A DNA stretch of 64,000 nt from Hyperoodon ampullatus (taxonomy: Eukaryota > Chordata > Mammalia > Artiodactyla > Ziphiidae), in contig OX457057.1 in the NCBI GenBank assembly GCA_949752795.1, positions 158,139,980 to 158,203,979 of the forward strand, read 5' to 3'. This document shows positions 46,480-58,216 of this stretch, piece after piece; position 1 is the first letter of the stretch; the number at the start of each line of letters is the position of its first letter. The position numbers and the translations under genes are program-made. The notes under the pieces were generated by a model that made no database searches, had not been told where the DNA came from, and saw only the letters and a program-made list of their open reading frames with translations.

Positions 46480-46660
46480 CCACTGCATGTTAGCAGCTGC
46501 ATGGCACTTTTATATGGAGATTCATGTCAGTCTCTGAGGCACTGTTCTTATAACCATTTTGCAGACGAGGGAACTGAGGCTCTTGGAATTGGTGTGACTT
46601 ATGTAAGCTGGCTTAGGTAGTACAAGACAGAGCCAGGATTTGAATCCAGGATTTCTGACC
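46480..46660 (+). repeat. MIR SINE
   Basis: ataaccattttgcagacgag followed by ggaactgaggctcttggaat and agagccaggatttgaatcca: MIR core and 3' part. Confidence 0.85.
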
Positions 46661-47379
46661 TTGCAATGCTTTCTTGGTTAAAACACAGGATGAGAGAGGC
46701 CCAACGGCGGTTAAGTGCTTCCATGGATCTCAGGGGTGTGGAAGGGACAGAAATCACGGAGGCATCTCCAACCCTGGCTCTGACCAGCTCAGGCTTCCTG
46801 GGAAACCTAGGGGAACTTGGAGCCGATCCGAGGCTCACCCCTGGAGGGATGCTAGGAATGTGCTGAGAAGTCTCTGATAGAGGTCAAACTAGACAGAAGG
46901 TGTCAGTGGGGGGCGGGGGCAGGGCCTGGCTGCAGCAGAAGCCGCCAGGTTTTAGCCTCTGTAGATGGTCCCAACATCCAGGAGCAACAGGAGCTAGTCT
47001 GTCAGGGGAGGAAATAAGAGGGAGGAGACCAGGTGAGACTGACATTATGTACAGGACTGGTTGCAGAATTTGCAGGGCCTTGTGCAAAGTGAAAATGTGG
47101 CCTCTTGTTCAGAATCATTAAGCACTTCAAGATGGTGACGGCAGAGAATGAAACTGAGCATGGGGACCTTATAAGCCTGGGGCCCTGAGGGACTGCACAG
47201 GTCCCACACCCTGTTATGCACTGTTTCTGGCTTCACTTCTCGCTGCCATGATTAATGTCTGTGTAGAGGAGGGGTGTTGAGAGGGAGAGGTGCTGGGCAG
47301 AACAAGGATTCTCACTTCTCTTTCTTTCCCAACTTCATTCAAAGTAGCTGAATTAGAACAGCCTCTGTTTATCAGGTAG
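46661..47379. other. Intergenic, no gene recognised
   Basis: No exon or named repeat. Confidence 0.35.
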
Positions 47380-47570
47380 GCACTGTGGTCCAAGCTCTTG
47401 ACTGTATTATCACCCCTCCCCCAAAACACACCTTTCCACCCAAGAAAAGTGAGGCTGCGAGAAGCTGTATAGACCCACAGCCAGCTGGAGGAAAGTCAAC
47501 ATCCGAACCCAGGGCTCTGGACTCCAAAGCTCTCCCCTACTTCTGTGCATTGCCTCTACCTTTGAACCCT
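47380..47570 (+). repeat. MIR SINE
   Basis: agaaaagtgaggctgcgaga, ccacagccagctggaggaaa, gaacccagggctctggactc: MIR order, diverged. Confidence 0.7.
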
Positions 47571-47849
47571 GCAAGAATTGGAGGTTTCAGGGGCTTCTGG
47601 TAGGGAAGCTGATAGTTCCACGTGAGGTCAGTGTTTCTCAAATTCCAGCCCTTTATATATCACTTCCGTATTCCGTAATTGTTAGCCGTATTTTCAATTC
47701 ACCTATGCTGTTATAACTATTTTTCTTTCATTAATTCACTTTTTAAAAATGTTAGCCTCATTATAAAATATAACTGTGAAATTGTGGGTTTGGTGTGCTA
47801 GCTATACATTATTTCTAATATACATTAAAATAAACTCTCTGTCTCACCT

Positions 47850-48330
47850 ATTCCACTTCTATAAATGTGTCCTATAAATACGTTCACAGATGTGTGAAAT
47901 GATGTATACAGTACACAAGAACATTCATTGCAACGTTGTTATGATAACATGTAATTAGAAACACATTGACAATCTGTCCCTCAATGGGGCACTGGTTATA
48001 CGAAGGAAAACTACACAGTCATTAAAAAAAGAGAGAGGAAGTGCTCTATGTCCTGATAAGGAACAATAGTCCTTAATAATAAAGAGAAAAGAGCAAGGTG
48101 CAGAATTGTGTATCAAATGGTATGTGCATTAAAGGGGAGGGGTCAGGGGTCTACATTTGTATATGCTTAAAATCTCTTCTGAGAGAAGGATGCCGATACA
48201 CTAATACAGGTTGTTTCTGGTGGGTGGGAAGAGTTTGGCAGTGATGGGAGGATAATTTTCAGATTTGTTCATTTTGAACCATGTGAGTGTATTATTTGTC
48301 CAAAAAATAAATGAATTAAAATAATACAAT
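47850..48330 (+). mobile_element. Ancient L1 (L1M-type) 3' part
   Basis: attccacttctataaatgtg, aagaacattcattgcaacgt, aatggggcactggttatacg, ctacacagtcattaaaaaaa: degenerate L1M order with a 3' end near aaaaaataaatgaatt. Confidence 0.75.
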
Positions 48331-49196
48331 AATTATTATGATAGAAATGTTCACCCACATACTGCCTAAAATCATCTCATAAGCCATCGATGATAGGTGT
48401 TCTTACTTGGGGAACACGTCTCTGATGGATGTGACTCCATGACTGGGGTGATGGCCTTGGTCGACCTGTCAAGCAGGTGAAAGTCCTGGACAGGTGGGTC
48501 AACCTGAGTGCTGAGAAGGACACAAAAGGAGCCTATCATTAAGCCAGGCTCTTGAGTCATTAGATGCTGATGAAGTCCATGTTGCTGACTGCCTAAAGCC
48601 CAGAAAAGAAACTAAGCCCCAGAGAGAAGGGATTGTGTCCCTCTGTGAAGAAAACATGAGCTATGCCTGCTGTGGCTGTTGACCTGTGATCAGATGGGGA
48701 AAGGGTTTGAATGAAATGCAAGCATTCTAGACAGTGTCTTCTAATCTGACTGAGCCAAGGGTTCTGGGGAAAGAGATGTGAATGCCAACCAGGTCAGGAT
48801 GGGAGCCCTGGATGATAGACAGGCACTATGGATAGAAAAGAATGTGTGCAAGAATGTTCCAGGTTAGAAAGTTGGTGCCAGTCTCCTGCACTGGTCAACA
48901 GAGAGATTACTCAGGTCTCTGGGTGGGTGATTTAGTCAAGAGCCAACTGACACAAGAGTTGGTTGCACTTCTGTTAGCACAGGCTTGATTGCATTAGCTG
49001 TTTTGGCAACCACACGGTTCTGTTGACTCACATTCAGCATGCAGTCAACTCAAATGGTTAGACTTCATCCAGTACGTTGTTCCTAAGAGTGATCATCTTC
49101 CTATATTTGGGCAGTTGAGTTTTTAAACTTAGGAGTAAGTCTTAACATGTCTCCCCATCAAATTTCAACTTGAAGTTTTTGTGAATCAGTATGAGT
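48331..49196. other. Intergenic, no gene recognised
   Basis: No exon or named repeat. Confidence 0.35.
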
Positions 49197-49209
49197 CAGG
49201 CAACATTTT

Positions 49210-49410
49210 TTTTTTTTTTTGCGGTACAGAGGCCTCTCACTGTTGTGGCCTCTCCCATTGCGGAGCACAGGCTACAGACGCGCAGGCTCAGCGGCCATGG
49301 CTCACGGGCCCAGCCGCTCCTCAGCATGTGGGATCTTCCCGGACCGGGGCACGAACCTGTGTTCTGCATCGGCAGGCAGACTCTCAACCACTGCGCCACC
49401 AGGGAAGCCC
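49210..49410 (-). mobile_element. CHR-2 type SINE
   Basis: Minus-strand copy with an exact 13-bp target-site duplication caggcaacatttt (49197-49209 and 49411-49423). A few bases are missing in the B-box region (cctgtgttctgcatcggc). Confidence 0.95.
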
Positions 49411-49805
49411 CAGGCAACATTTTAATTCTGATTCTGTTACTGTATATGTTGATACTCTCTCCAAACTTTGAGTCATTTGTAAATCTGATCCAACTTGTTT
49501 ATAAAAAGGTTACAAGCACAAATTGACATTGATATATCAAGAAGACTCTAGGGACATAATATTTAGCCAACGAAATTATCTAAATTATCTTGTCTAAGGA
49601 ATGTCTTGGCCAAATATCTTTCTGATATTTGCCCATGGCACCTTCCTGGTCCACCTATTAGGAAAGGAAAAGAGTTTGTTTTGACCAGACTTGTTCTTAG
49701 TAAACTCATGCTGGTTCCTAAAATACCAATTCCTTTTTGTTTCTAGGTGCCTTTGTATAATAATCTATATTTTAGAATTCTTTCCAGGGATCAGCTGGTA
49801 AATCT

Positions 49806-50012
49806 TTTTTTTTTTTTTTGCGGTATGCGGGCCTTTCACTGTTGTGGCCTCTCCCGTTGCGGAGCACAGGCTCCAGACGCGCAGGCTCAGCGGCCATGGC
49901 GCATGGGCCCAGCCGCTCCGCGGCATGTGGGATCCTCCTGGACCGGGGCACGAACCCGTGTCCCCTGCATCGGTAGGCGGACTCTCAACCACTGCGCCAC
50001 CAGGGGAGTCCC
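49806..50012 (-). mobile_element. CHR-2 type SINE
   Basis: Minus-strand copy with an exact 14-bp target-site duplication cagctggtaaatct (49792-49805 and 50013-50026). Confidence 0.95.
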
Positions 50013-50026
50013 CAGCTGGTAAATCT

Positions 50027-51560
50027 CTGATGTCATCTTTAGAATTCATATCTTTTAGAAAACTAGAATCACACTTACCCATCCATCCTGGCTTTCTAGC
50101 ATTGATCCCAGTCTTCACAGTGCTTCAGTTATTGACAAGGTTTTAGGGATCATACTCACAAAATCTTTCAGTTCCTGGGACTTAATGCATCTGGATTAAA
50201 TAACTGGAATTTCTTTAGAGCAGCTATCAGCTTCCTCACCATCCTCAGTCTGGGTCTTCATGCTCTGTCTAACTCAGGAACAAAGTAGAAGCTGAGGAGT
50301 TCTGCTTTTTGACATCTGTTGATGTGACGCCATCTGCACCGAGCAGTGACCCTCCCTGCTCTTCCTCGGACACTAAGAGCTCTTTGTGCTGTCCATAGTG
50401 TTTTTTGCAGCCTCAGCTCACTCTGGGCTTCAGCTTTCCCTGCACTCTGCCTTTGATCTCTGCCCAGCATTTGGATTCCTTCTTGGTCAGGAGCCACATC
50501 TTCTATCATTTGTGCGTGTCTGGCCCCCTGAGAGAATTCCCTGGGGGCGGGTCCTGTTGCCTCTCCATTTCCTTTATCTCTTGGATCCCTGTGTCCCAGG
50601 TGGCTGTGTTCACCTCTGAGAATCTCCCATCTCTCTTTAGTAATCTGTTGTTTTAGCGTCTTGGGCTGTGGCACACATCTAGTTTTCATTTTTTATTAGC
50701 CAAGTCTCCTTGTATTTTTCATTTAAAAAATTTTTTTGATATACAACAAAACTAAATAGAGCAAACTTAAGCAAACCCTGAAATTTAGTATAAGGGCCTA
50801 CAAATGTCCCTCAGAGGATAAGAGTGGGAATTCAGATGAGCCTCAGGAAAAGCTGGAATCAGAGGCTGGAAGGTCACTGAGTTTCACTGTCTCTGTGTCC
50901 CTAAAGAAGGAGGGGGAGAAGCGCAGCCTAATAGGGATTTACTCCTCATTCATTCATTCAGCATATATTTATCATATGTCTGGACACTGTTTTAGTTGTT
51001 AGAGACACTTACAGGGGAAGCAAAAGAGAATCTTTAAGAATTATATTTTGCTAAATGGGAGGTACATTTCTAACTCTCCTGTACCCCTCCCCTTTTTTTG
51101 TATTATGAGGTGGTCAGTTTCTAAACCTTCTACACCAGTCACTGTCTTGCTTAGAACATCATTTCCCCTTAAACACTTACTGACTTAGGAATATGCTTAC
51201 CTGCGGGGAATATGCTGAAGAAACACATAAATGAATTATCCAGAGACCTGACCTTCCTAGAAAGAAAGACCCATGGAGTATTTAAGCACATCCAGGAAAG
51301 ATGCAAACCACATTCCTGGCTCTGTGGCTAGATCACATTTAGTGATAGATACTTTGGAGAGAAGACACAGGACTGAAAAGGCCAATTGCATCCAAAAAGA
51401 GAAAGTTACAAGATGTGTAGGACTAGAATTAAATCAGATTAGCCATGATTTTTTTTAAATTTTAGATCAGTGCATATTGATTAAGTTTTTGATGTAAGAT
51501 GTTAGATGCTCGGTTCTGTGGAAAATGTAAAGAAATGGAAAGCATACTCTATGCTTTCAA
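50027..51560. other. Intergenic, no gene recognised
   Basis: The 143-codon minus-strand frame at 50258-50689 has no domain I recognise and competes with frames of 77-83 codons on the + strand. An attcattcattcagcatata block at about 50947 suggests a small L2/MIR piece. Confidence 0.35.
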
Positions 51561-51571
51561 AGAGCTTACAG

Positions 51572-51793
51572 GGTTTCTCTGGTGGCCCAGTGGTTGAGAG
51601 TCTGCCTGCCGATGCAGGGGATACGGGTTCGTGCCCCGGTCCAGGAAGATCCCACGTGCCGCGGAGTGGCTGGGCCCGTGAGCCATGGCCGCTGAGCCTG
51701 TGCGCCTGGAGCCTGTGCTCCGCAACGGGAGAGGCCACAACAGTGAGAGGCTCGCGTACCGCAAAAAAAAAAAAAAACAACAACAAAAAAAGT
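51572..51793 (+). mobile_element. CHR-2 type SINE
   Basis: Plus-strand copy with a slightly changed head (gggtttctctggtggcccag) and an interrupted A tail (aaacaacaacaaaaaaag). Target-site duplication agagcttacag at 51561-51571 and 51794-51804. Confidence 0.94.
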
Positions 51794-52069
51794 AGAGCTT
51801 ACAGCTCGCTGAAAAGATGAGGTAGAAACAGATAATGTAACATAAAGTGCTTGTGTTTTGACGTTTGATTATAAACGCTATAGGAATTCAGAAAAATGAA
51901 AATTGTTGAGACTAAATTAGGTGAGGAAAGGCTTCATGTAGGAGAAGAGTCTAAGCTCGGCTTTTAAAGAAGGGCAGGATTCATATGTGCAGAAAAGTTC
52001 AAAGAGCAATTTTATAGTGAGGAGCCGGTGTCTTTACTTGTCCTACTCAGGGTTCAGAGCTTCAGTCAT

Positions 52070-52380
52070 TATGTGTTCCTTCATTAATTCACTCATCAAA
52101 CTTTTACTGAGTGCCTACCAATGTAGGTGCTAGATATGTTGTGTATAAGGATTCATGTAACCAACCAAACTAAATCGTTACAGTGACTTTAAAACACCTT
52201 CCACACCATTGATATTTAGCCCATATATTGAGAGTCTACCATGTGATAGTCACAAAAGATAAGACTGGAAAAATCAGACGTAGGTCCTGTACTCCTGGAG
52301 CTTACAGTCTAGTTGGGAAACAGTCACTTAAACGAGTAATTACAATCATGTGCAGTTGAGCACGTGGTTGGAGAGGTGCA
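52070..52380 (-). repeat. L2 LINE fragment, minus orientation
   Basis: ttcattaattcactcatcaa, ttactgagtgcctaccaatg and cctggagcttacagtctagt: the reverse-complement L2 order. Confidence 0.6.
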
Positions 52381-52456
52381 GAGAGGCTGCTCTGAGGGCA
52401 GAGGGCAGGAGTAACTAACCTCCCTGGTGGGTCAGGGAAGGAGAAGGCTGTAACCC

Positions 52457-53012
52457 TGTAGTTGTGGTAAGCAGAATCCTAAGATGACCCCAGTCCTAAG
52501 ATGCCCTTGTGTAATCTGCTCCCCTTGTGTGGGCAGGAACTGTGACTTGCTTCTCACCCACAGACTATGACAAGAGTGAAAGGACTTTGCAGAAGTAATC
52601 AAGATCCCTAAACAGCTGATTTTAATCAAAAGAGAGATTATTTTGGGTGGGCCTGACCTAATCAAGCAGGCCCTTTAAAAAGGGGTCTAGAGATCAGAGA
52701 CTCAGTGAATTAGAGATTCTCTCTCCATTGCTGGTCTTGAAGAAGTAAGCTTCATAAACTCTATAGCTACAAGGCAACGCATTCTGCCAACAACATGAGG
52801 GAGCTTAGGAGAAGGTTCTTCCCCAGTCAAGCTTCCAGGTGAGATGCAGCCTAGCCAACACCTTGATCTCAGCCTCCTGAGACCCTGAGCAGAGGACCCA
52901 GCTGGGCCATGCCTGGACTCCTGCCCCACAAAAACTGTCAGAGTAAATGTGTATTATTTGAAGCCACTAAGTTTGTGGTGATTTGTTATGCAGCAATAGA
53001 AAACGAACACAA
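52457..53012 (+). repeat. MLT1-type LTR (ERVL-MaLR), solitary
   Basis: About 555 bases in MLT1 order: gttgtggtaagcagaatcct, aggactttgcagaagtaatc, gggtgggcctgacctaatca, gccaacaccttgatctcagc, gaagccactaagtttgtggt and a cagcaatagaaaac terminus. No internal retroviral genes flank it, so it is an ancient solo LTR. Confidence 0.85.
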
Positions 53013-53764
53013 TGGTAGACTAGACAGGACTAACTTATGATGTCTTCCTGGAGAAGGAAGACCTTTAGCACTGAGGTCTTCAACTAGCATTGCTGAATAA
53101 AGAGACCCATGCTGAATTTTCTGCATCTCCCTGTGAAATCCAGGCCCAGTTTATATGTAATAAAATCTCCCTGCCCACTTCCTGAGCATTTGCTGTCTGG
53201 TACTCTTGAGGACACAGAAAGTATTCCTGGCTATTATAAAGGTACCTCACTTTATACAAATAAGGTGATACTGCCAAACTCCATAAAATTCTATTTTTTT
53301 CAAGTACGGTTGTATTTTCTTAATTTTTGTTCATTTGGCCAATTAACAAGGGTCTACAGAGCACCTGTCATGTGCCTAGAACATAAAAGAATGAGGGAGA
53401 ACTGAGACCTGGTCCCACCCTTTGAGGAGTTTGAGAGAGAAGCTTCATGTAGTAGAAGAAGTTAAAGAATGGTGGAACGCTGAGCTCTGAAACTGGGGAG
53501 CAGGATGCTATTGCTGAGTGCCAAGGAATAATGAGAATAATAAGTTTGATTTCACAGGCTCCTCCCTCAGAAAGAGGAAAGCATTCAAAATGTTCTTAGC
53601 TTCCCACTGAATGAACGCATCCAACAGGAGCTTGTGATCTGTTAGCAAAGCAAATGTAAATCTTGCTTATACAGAATTTTGAAATAATTTTGAAGACACT
53701 GATCTAAAACTTTGAGATATCCAACCAGTGTCTTAACAAAATTTATTCAATAAATATTTTCTGG
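53013..53764. other. Intergenic, no gene recognised
   Basis: No exon. A short block at 53345-53420 (agcacctgtcatgtgcctag, then ggagaactgagacctg-like) may be L2. Confidence 0.35.
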
Positions 53765-53990
53765 GGGACTTCACTGGTGTTCCAGTGGCTAAGACTCTGC
53801 CCTCCCAGTCCAGGGTACCCGGGTTTGATCCCTGGTCAGGGAACTAGATCCCACATGCTGCAACTAAAAGATCCCTCATGCTGCAACTAAAAGATCCCTC
53901 ATGCAGCAACTAAAGATCCTGCACGTGGCAACGAAGATCCTGTGTGCTGCAACTAAGGCCCAGCACAGCCAAATAAATAAATATTAAAAA
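53765..53990 (+). mobile_element. CHR-1 type SINE with internal tandem repeat
   Basis: tRNA-like head gggacttcactggtgttcca, B-box like gggtttgatccctgg, then the unit catgctgcaactaaaagatc repeated about three times at 53857-53918, and an aaataaataa tail. Older than the CHR-2 copies. Confidence 0.88.
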
Positions 53991-54023
53991 TAAATAAATA
54001 AAAAGGTTTTTATTTATTTATTT
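53988..54023. repeat. Perfect 17-bp A/T inverted repeat between two tails
   Basis: aaataaataaataaaaa (53988-54004), spacer gg, and its exact reverse complement (54007-54023). It is the A-rich tail of the CHR-1 element meeting the T-rich tail of a minus-strand L1 3' fragment (to about 54090). Confidence 0.85.
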
Positions 54024-54090
54024 CTCTTATTAGTTAACCATTTTACACACATCAGTGTATACATGTCAATCCCAATCTCCCCCCAAAAAA

Positions 54091-54879
54091 ATGTTTTCTG
54101 AACACCTACTATATCAAGTGTTTTGCCAGGGATCGAGAATACAGTGGTATATCTGTTAGAATGTTTTAAACGATAAAGAACAGAAAACACTATTCAAACG
54201 GCTTAAACAATAAGCAGATTTATTATTTCATCAACAAAGAAATCCTGAGTAGATTAGCTCCAAGACTGGTTAATTTAGGAGCTCATCAACATAATTAAGG
54301 ATCCAAGTTCTTCTTAGTTTTTTCTTCTCTTTTCCTTAAGACAATGGCTTGCTCTTAGCTGGCTCTCCTGATGGTCATAAGATAGCTGTCAGTGTTCCAG
54401 GCACATCTTCACACTACTGTCTAGGAGAGAAACAAGTACTGTTTCTTCCCATGTGTCCTTTTTTATCAGTAAGGAAAAAAATCTTTCCCAGAGAGCCTCA
54501 GCAGACTTCCCCTGATGTCTTATTAACTAGAATTCTATCTCACACCTGTGGCTAAACCAGTCAGAACCCCGCTCCCTGGGGCAGTGTTGGGAGTTCACCT
54601 CTCCTGAAGCACATGGCCTCCAGAGAGCAGAGACTTGAACAAAACAGGGGTTCTACCAAAGGAAAAAAGGGGAATGAAGAGGGCCTGAGAAGGCCATCTA
54701 CTAACAGTATCAATGACTGTTGTAATCAAAGACAGCAGTACTGACTGTTTCTGCACTGGGGTGCAGAAATAATCTCACAGATGATATACAATTACAAATT
54801 GTGACAAATGTCATGAGCCGAGAGAACCGTGTGCTGTGAGGGAGAAAGCAGGGTGATCACAGGGAGGTTATGGATCAAG
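54091..54879. other. Intergenic; partly an unassigned old repeat
   Basis: 54120-54650 shares blocks with 40160-40560 (taaacaataagcagatttat, tgatggtcataagatagctg). No gene seen. Confidence 0.35.
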
Positions 54880-54892
54880 AAAGGGCATCCAG

Positions 54893-55077
54893 GGCTTCCC
54901 TGGTGGCGCAGTGGTTGGGAATCCGCCTGCCAATGCAGGAGACGCGGATTCGTGCCCCGGTCCGGGAAGATCCCACATGCCGCAGAGCAGCTGGGCCCGT
55001 GAGCCATGGCCGCTGAGCCTGCGCGTCCGGAGCCTGTGCTCCGCAACGGCCACAACAGTAAGAGGCCCGCGTACCGG

Positions 55078-55100
<23 letters not shown>
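54893..55100 (+). mobile_element. CHR-2 type SINE with short internal deletion
   Basis: Plus-strand copy; exact 13-bp target-site duplication aaagggcatccag (54880-54892 and 55101-55113). Lacks about six bases of the cgggagaggcc segment near 55048 (reads caacggccacaac). Long A tail. Confidence 0.95.
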
Positions 55101-55108
<8 letters not shown>

Positions 55109-55113
55109 TCCAG

Positions 55114-55890
55114 AGGAACCGAAAGATGAATAGGAACCAGCTGGGAAGAGGGTTGGGGGAAGAGCATTCCAGGCAGAGGAAACCATCTGAGAACATGAAA
55201 GGAGACTGGTGCACAGGAGCACTGGAGGGACAGATGGGAAAAGGTGTGTCATGGGGCTGGGGCGTGGAGAGGGTCCTTCCTGCATCATGGGAAAGAATTT
55301 GAATTGTATCCTAAGAGCAATGCTAAGACACTGAAGGTTTTAAAACAGGGACATGATGTGATCCAACAAGTGTTTTTAAAAGATTCGTCTGGCTACTCTG
55401 TGGGAATAGAGGGATGAGGGAGAAGAGGTTAGGAGACTATACGTTCACCCACAAGTTGATGGTGGCTTGGGGACGGGAGGGAAAGTGGACAGAAATCAGT
55501 GTGAACGCCATTGCTGGGTCTCTGGGGGACACAAGGATGGGGCAGTCCCAGGACATCCCCCCATCCCAGGCAAACAGTCTGTTCTAGGGGCTAAGACACA
55601 CGTTCGCACACTTTAGTGAGAGTGATTAAGTGTCACGTGGGAGTTCAGGAGAAAGTGAGATCACGGGTTTGGAGGCTTGAGGCTCGGCCTGATTTCAGCA
55701 TAGCTTCCAGAGGAAGGTGATATTCGAGCAGGACACCGAAGGGTGTGCAAGGTGAGTTTGAAGGTGCACACATGGGAAGGGAGGCCCAGGGAGAGGACCC
55801 AGCATGAGCCAAAGCAGAGAGGCAGGAAGTGAAGGCCTAGGGGGAGAGGACAAAGCAGTAGAGTTTGCAGGGAGTTTATGAAGGACGTTC
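55114..55890 (-). repeat. L2 LINE fragments, minus orientation
   Basis: gagcattccaggcagaggaa, gggacatgatgtgatccaac, attcgtctggctactctgtg and, further on, gtgatattcgagcaggacac: reverse-complement L2 blocks with unassigned sequence between. Confidence 0.5.
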
Positions 55891-56048
55891 TTGGAAATAA
55901 GGCTGGAATAGTCGTGGACATCAGCTGAAGGAGTGTTCTCTCTGGCAGACTCTGATAATAAAATAAAAAGGGGACTAGCCTTAAGTAAAGTCTATGTTAG
56001 CTACAAAATCACTTGGTTTTCCTAGGAATACTCAATGTGCTGAGTTTT

Positions 56049-56255
56049 TTTTGTTTTTTTTTTTGCGGTACGCAGGCCTCTCACTGCCGCGGCCTCTCCC
56101 GTTGCGGAGCACAGGCTCCAGACGCGCAGGCTCAGCGGCCATGGCTCACGGGCCCAGCCGCTCCGCGGCGTGTGGGATCCTCCCGGACCGGGGCACGAAT
56201 CCGTGTCCCCTGCATCGGCAGGCGAACTCTCAGCCACTGCGCCACCAGGGAAGCC
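56049..56255 (-). mobile_element. CHR-2 type SINE
   Basis: Minus-strand copy, target-site duplication ctgagtttt (56040-56048 and 56262-56270, with a few extra bases at the head). Confidence 0.92.
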
Positions 56256-56329
56256 TGCTAACTGAGTTTTAATTTTTTTTTTTAACACAAGCAAATAGTC
56301 CCTTTCCTCAATAACTAAAGTCTTTTTTT

Positions 56330-56631
56330 AAATTTTTTTATGTCTTTATTTGGCTGTGTTGGGTCTTTGTTGCACGCAGGCTTTCTCTAGTTGCAGCGAA
56401 CAGGGGCTACTCATTGCGGCACGCAGGCTTCTCGTCGCGATGGCTTCTCTTGTTGCGGAGCATGGGCTCTACGTGCATGGGTTTCAGTAGTTGTGGCACA
56501 CGGGCTCAGTAGTTGTGGTGCACAGGCTTAGTTGCTCTGTGGCATGTGGGATCTTCCCGGACCAGGGCTCGAACTCCTGTCCCCTGCATTGGCAGGTGGA
56601 TTCTTAACCACTGCACCGTCAGGGAAGTCCC
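56330..56631 (-). mobile_element. CHR-1 type SINE, older copy
   Basis: Minus orientation: tttggctgtgttgggtcttt, ttgtggcacacgggctcagt and the head ccgtcagggaagtccc. The following gagttttaatt also occurs at 56264, near the neighbouring SINE, so the two insertions used nearly the same target. Confidence 0.88.
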
Positions 56632-56734
56632 GAGTTTTAATTATTTATTCACTGGATGGAATAGCCCTATCTCTTCCTGCCACCACTGCTACCTGCAGGT
56701 CATTTACCAATTTCTAACTTCTTTTTAGAATATA

Positions 56735-57030
56735 TCCCTTCATCATTTATTGAGTATTGGTGCTGGGGATCCTAGAATAAAAAGGCATGGGCCCAGCTCT
56801 CAAGGAGTCTAGGAGTTTGGGCAGATGAAAAGAGAAATGGCAACAAATATAATTGTTTGGGAAGAGGTGGTACAAAGGAGTGAGAAATTCTCTCTACTAC
56901 CTGGAGTGTGGAACTAGATTTCAGACAGGTGGTGATATTTAATTGGGCCTTAAGGGATGAGTAGGATTTTGCCAAAGAAGTGAGGTGGGAAGGCCTTCCA
57001 AACACAGGGTGTGGTCTGTGCAAAGGTGCG
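56735..57030 (-). repeat. L2 LINE fragment, minus orientation
   Basis: attgagtattggtgctgggg, gcccagctctcaaggagtct, cttaagggatgagtaggatt and gtgtggtctgtgcaaaggtg: reverse-complement L2 order. Confidence 0.6.
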
Positions 57031-58042
57031 TGTACGTCTTCTCAATTCTCCCATCTTCGATCCTACAAGCTTTATAGAATGGGCATTTTTAAGTTTTATT
57101 TTCAGGTCCATAGGGGAAGTTTGATGATAACTGGCAGGTGCTTTCAGTAACTACAGAAGAAGAGTTGGCACCTAAGTATTTGACCCTCAGAATTGCATTT
57201 GACCTTAACGCTACTCTGGTGGAGAGCGATTAACAAGAAGTCAGGATTTTAGTAAATCAAACTGGTTATACCCTCTACTCCCAATTATTTTTCTGACTTT
57301 TACTTTTCCAGGGCAGCAAGGGAAAGAATCGTAAATCTGTGTTTTGGGGGACTTAGTAAACACATTAGTCACCAATGAGACCCCTCGTCTCTTCAGTTTT
57401 CACAGAAGGATGGGAGAAGTCACAATTCACTGTCATATCTGGCTCCTAATTTTGCCATTTGCAGGAGACTGGTTCCCTCTGAGCTTCCTACGTGTTCACA
57501 AAAGTATCTCAGTCCCTGATGGACACCCAAGACCCTCCTGCTCAGAAATTTGATTGCCAATTTTAGCTCAAGATAAAAAACCAAATATATCAAGACGGTC
57601 TATGAGGATGTGAGAAAAGAGCTATTTTGTCATCCAACACCCTCATTTGACAGGGAGCCGGAGGTCGCCCTGAGCCTGGGGTCAGAGCTCTGGCCAGAAG
57701 CTGCCGCCCACAGATGGGGAAGGAAGACAGAGAGGAGGAGCCGGGGGATAGAGCAGAAACATTTTGGGGAACTGCTGCATCACGGGCAGCCTCTGATGCA
57801 CTTCCTCTCTCCTCCACCCCCCGCCCTGCTTGCCCTCTCTCTCTCCTTCTCTTTCCTTTTCTTTCGAGGTAGGCTTATGCGTCAGTTGCCAAAAGGTGGG
57901 GACACTTCCTGCCGCCTTTGCAACACGAAGTTGTCTTAGGGGAGGCTGTGCCCCATTCTGAGCTCCAGGCCAGGAAAGTGAGGGCCAGGGCAGCCCTGCC
58001 AGGGGAGACACCAGCTCACTGCCTCCCGGTTTGCACCTGACC
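57031..58042 (+). promoter_or_regulatory. NCF2: NCF2 5' region (promoter / 5' UTR)
   Basis: Repeat-poor kilobase before the NCF2 ATG. A pyrimidine tract (57836-57865) followed by cttatgcgtcagttgcc (AP-1-like TGCGTCA) and acttcctgccg (ETS-like TTCC) lies about 150 bases upstream. Mammalian NCF2 has non-coding 5' exons and myeloid promoter elements of these types, but no exon edge can be fixed; ttgtcttag at about 57931-57939 is one possible acceptor. Confidence 0.4.
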
Positions 58043-58216
58043 ATGTCCCTGGCCGAGACCATCAGCCTCTGGAATGAAGGGGTGTTAGCAGCCGACAAGA
58101 AGGACTGGAAGGGAGCCCTGGATGCCTTCACCGCTGTCCAGGACCCACACTCCAGGATTTGCTTCAACATCGGCTGCTTGCACACGATCCTGGGAAGCAT
58201 GCCCGAGGCGGAGAAG
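58043..58216 (+). CDS. NCF2: NCF2 first coding exon
   Basis: 58 codons from [10 protein letters not shown] to PEAEK, same length as in human and ending in phase 0 at gtgagt. Differences from human are conservative except the [11 protein letters not shown] end. Contains most of TPR1. The open frame running on to 58399 is intron. Confidence 0.96.

Noticed and set aside
50258..50689. 143-codon minus-strand frame as a gene
   Set aside because: No recognisable domain, no splice or promoter context, competing frames on the other strand.
52457..53012. Endogenous retrovirus with genes at the MLT1 LTR
   Set aside because: Only a solitary ancient LTR; no gag, pol or env similarity on either side.
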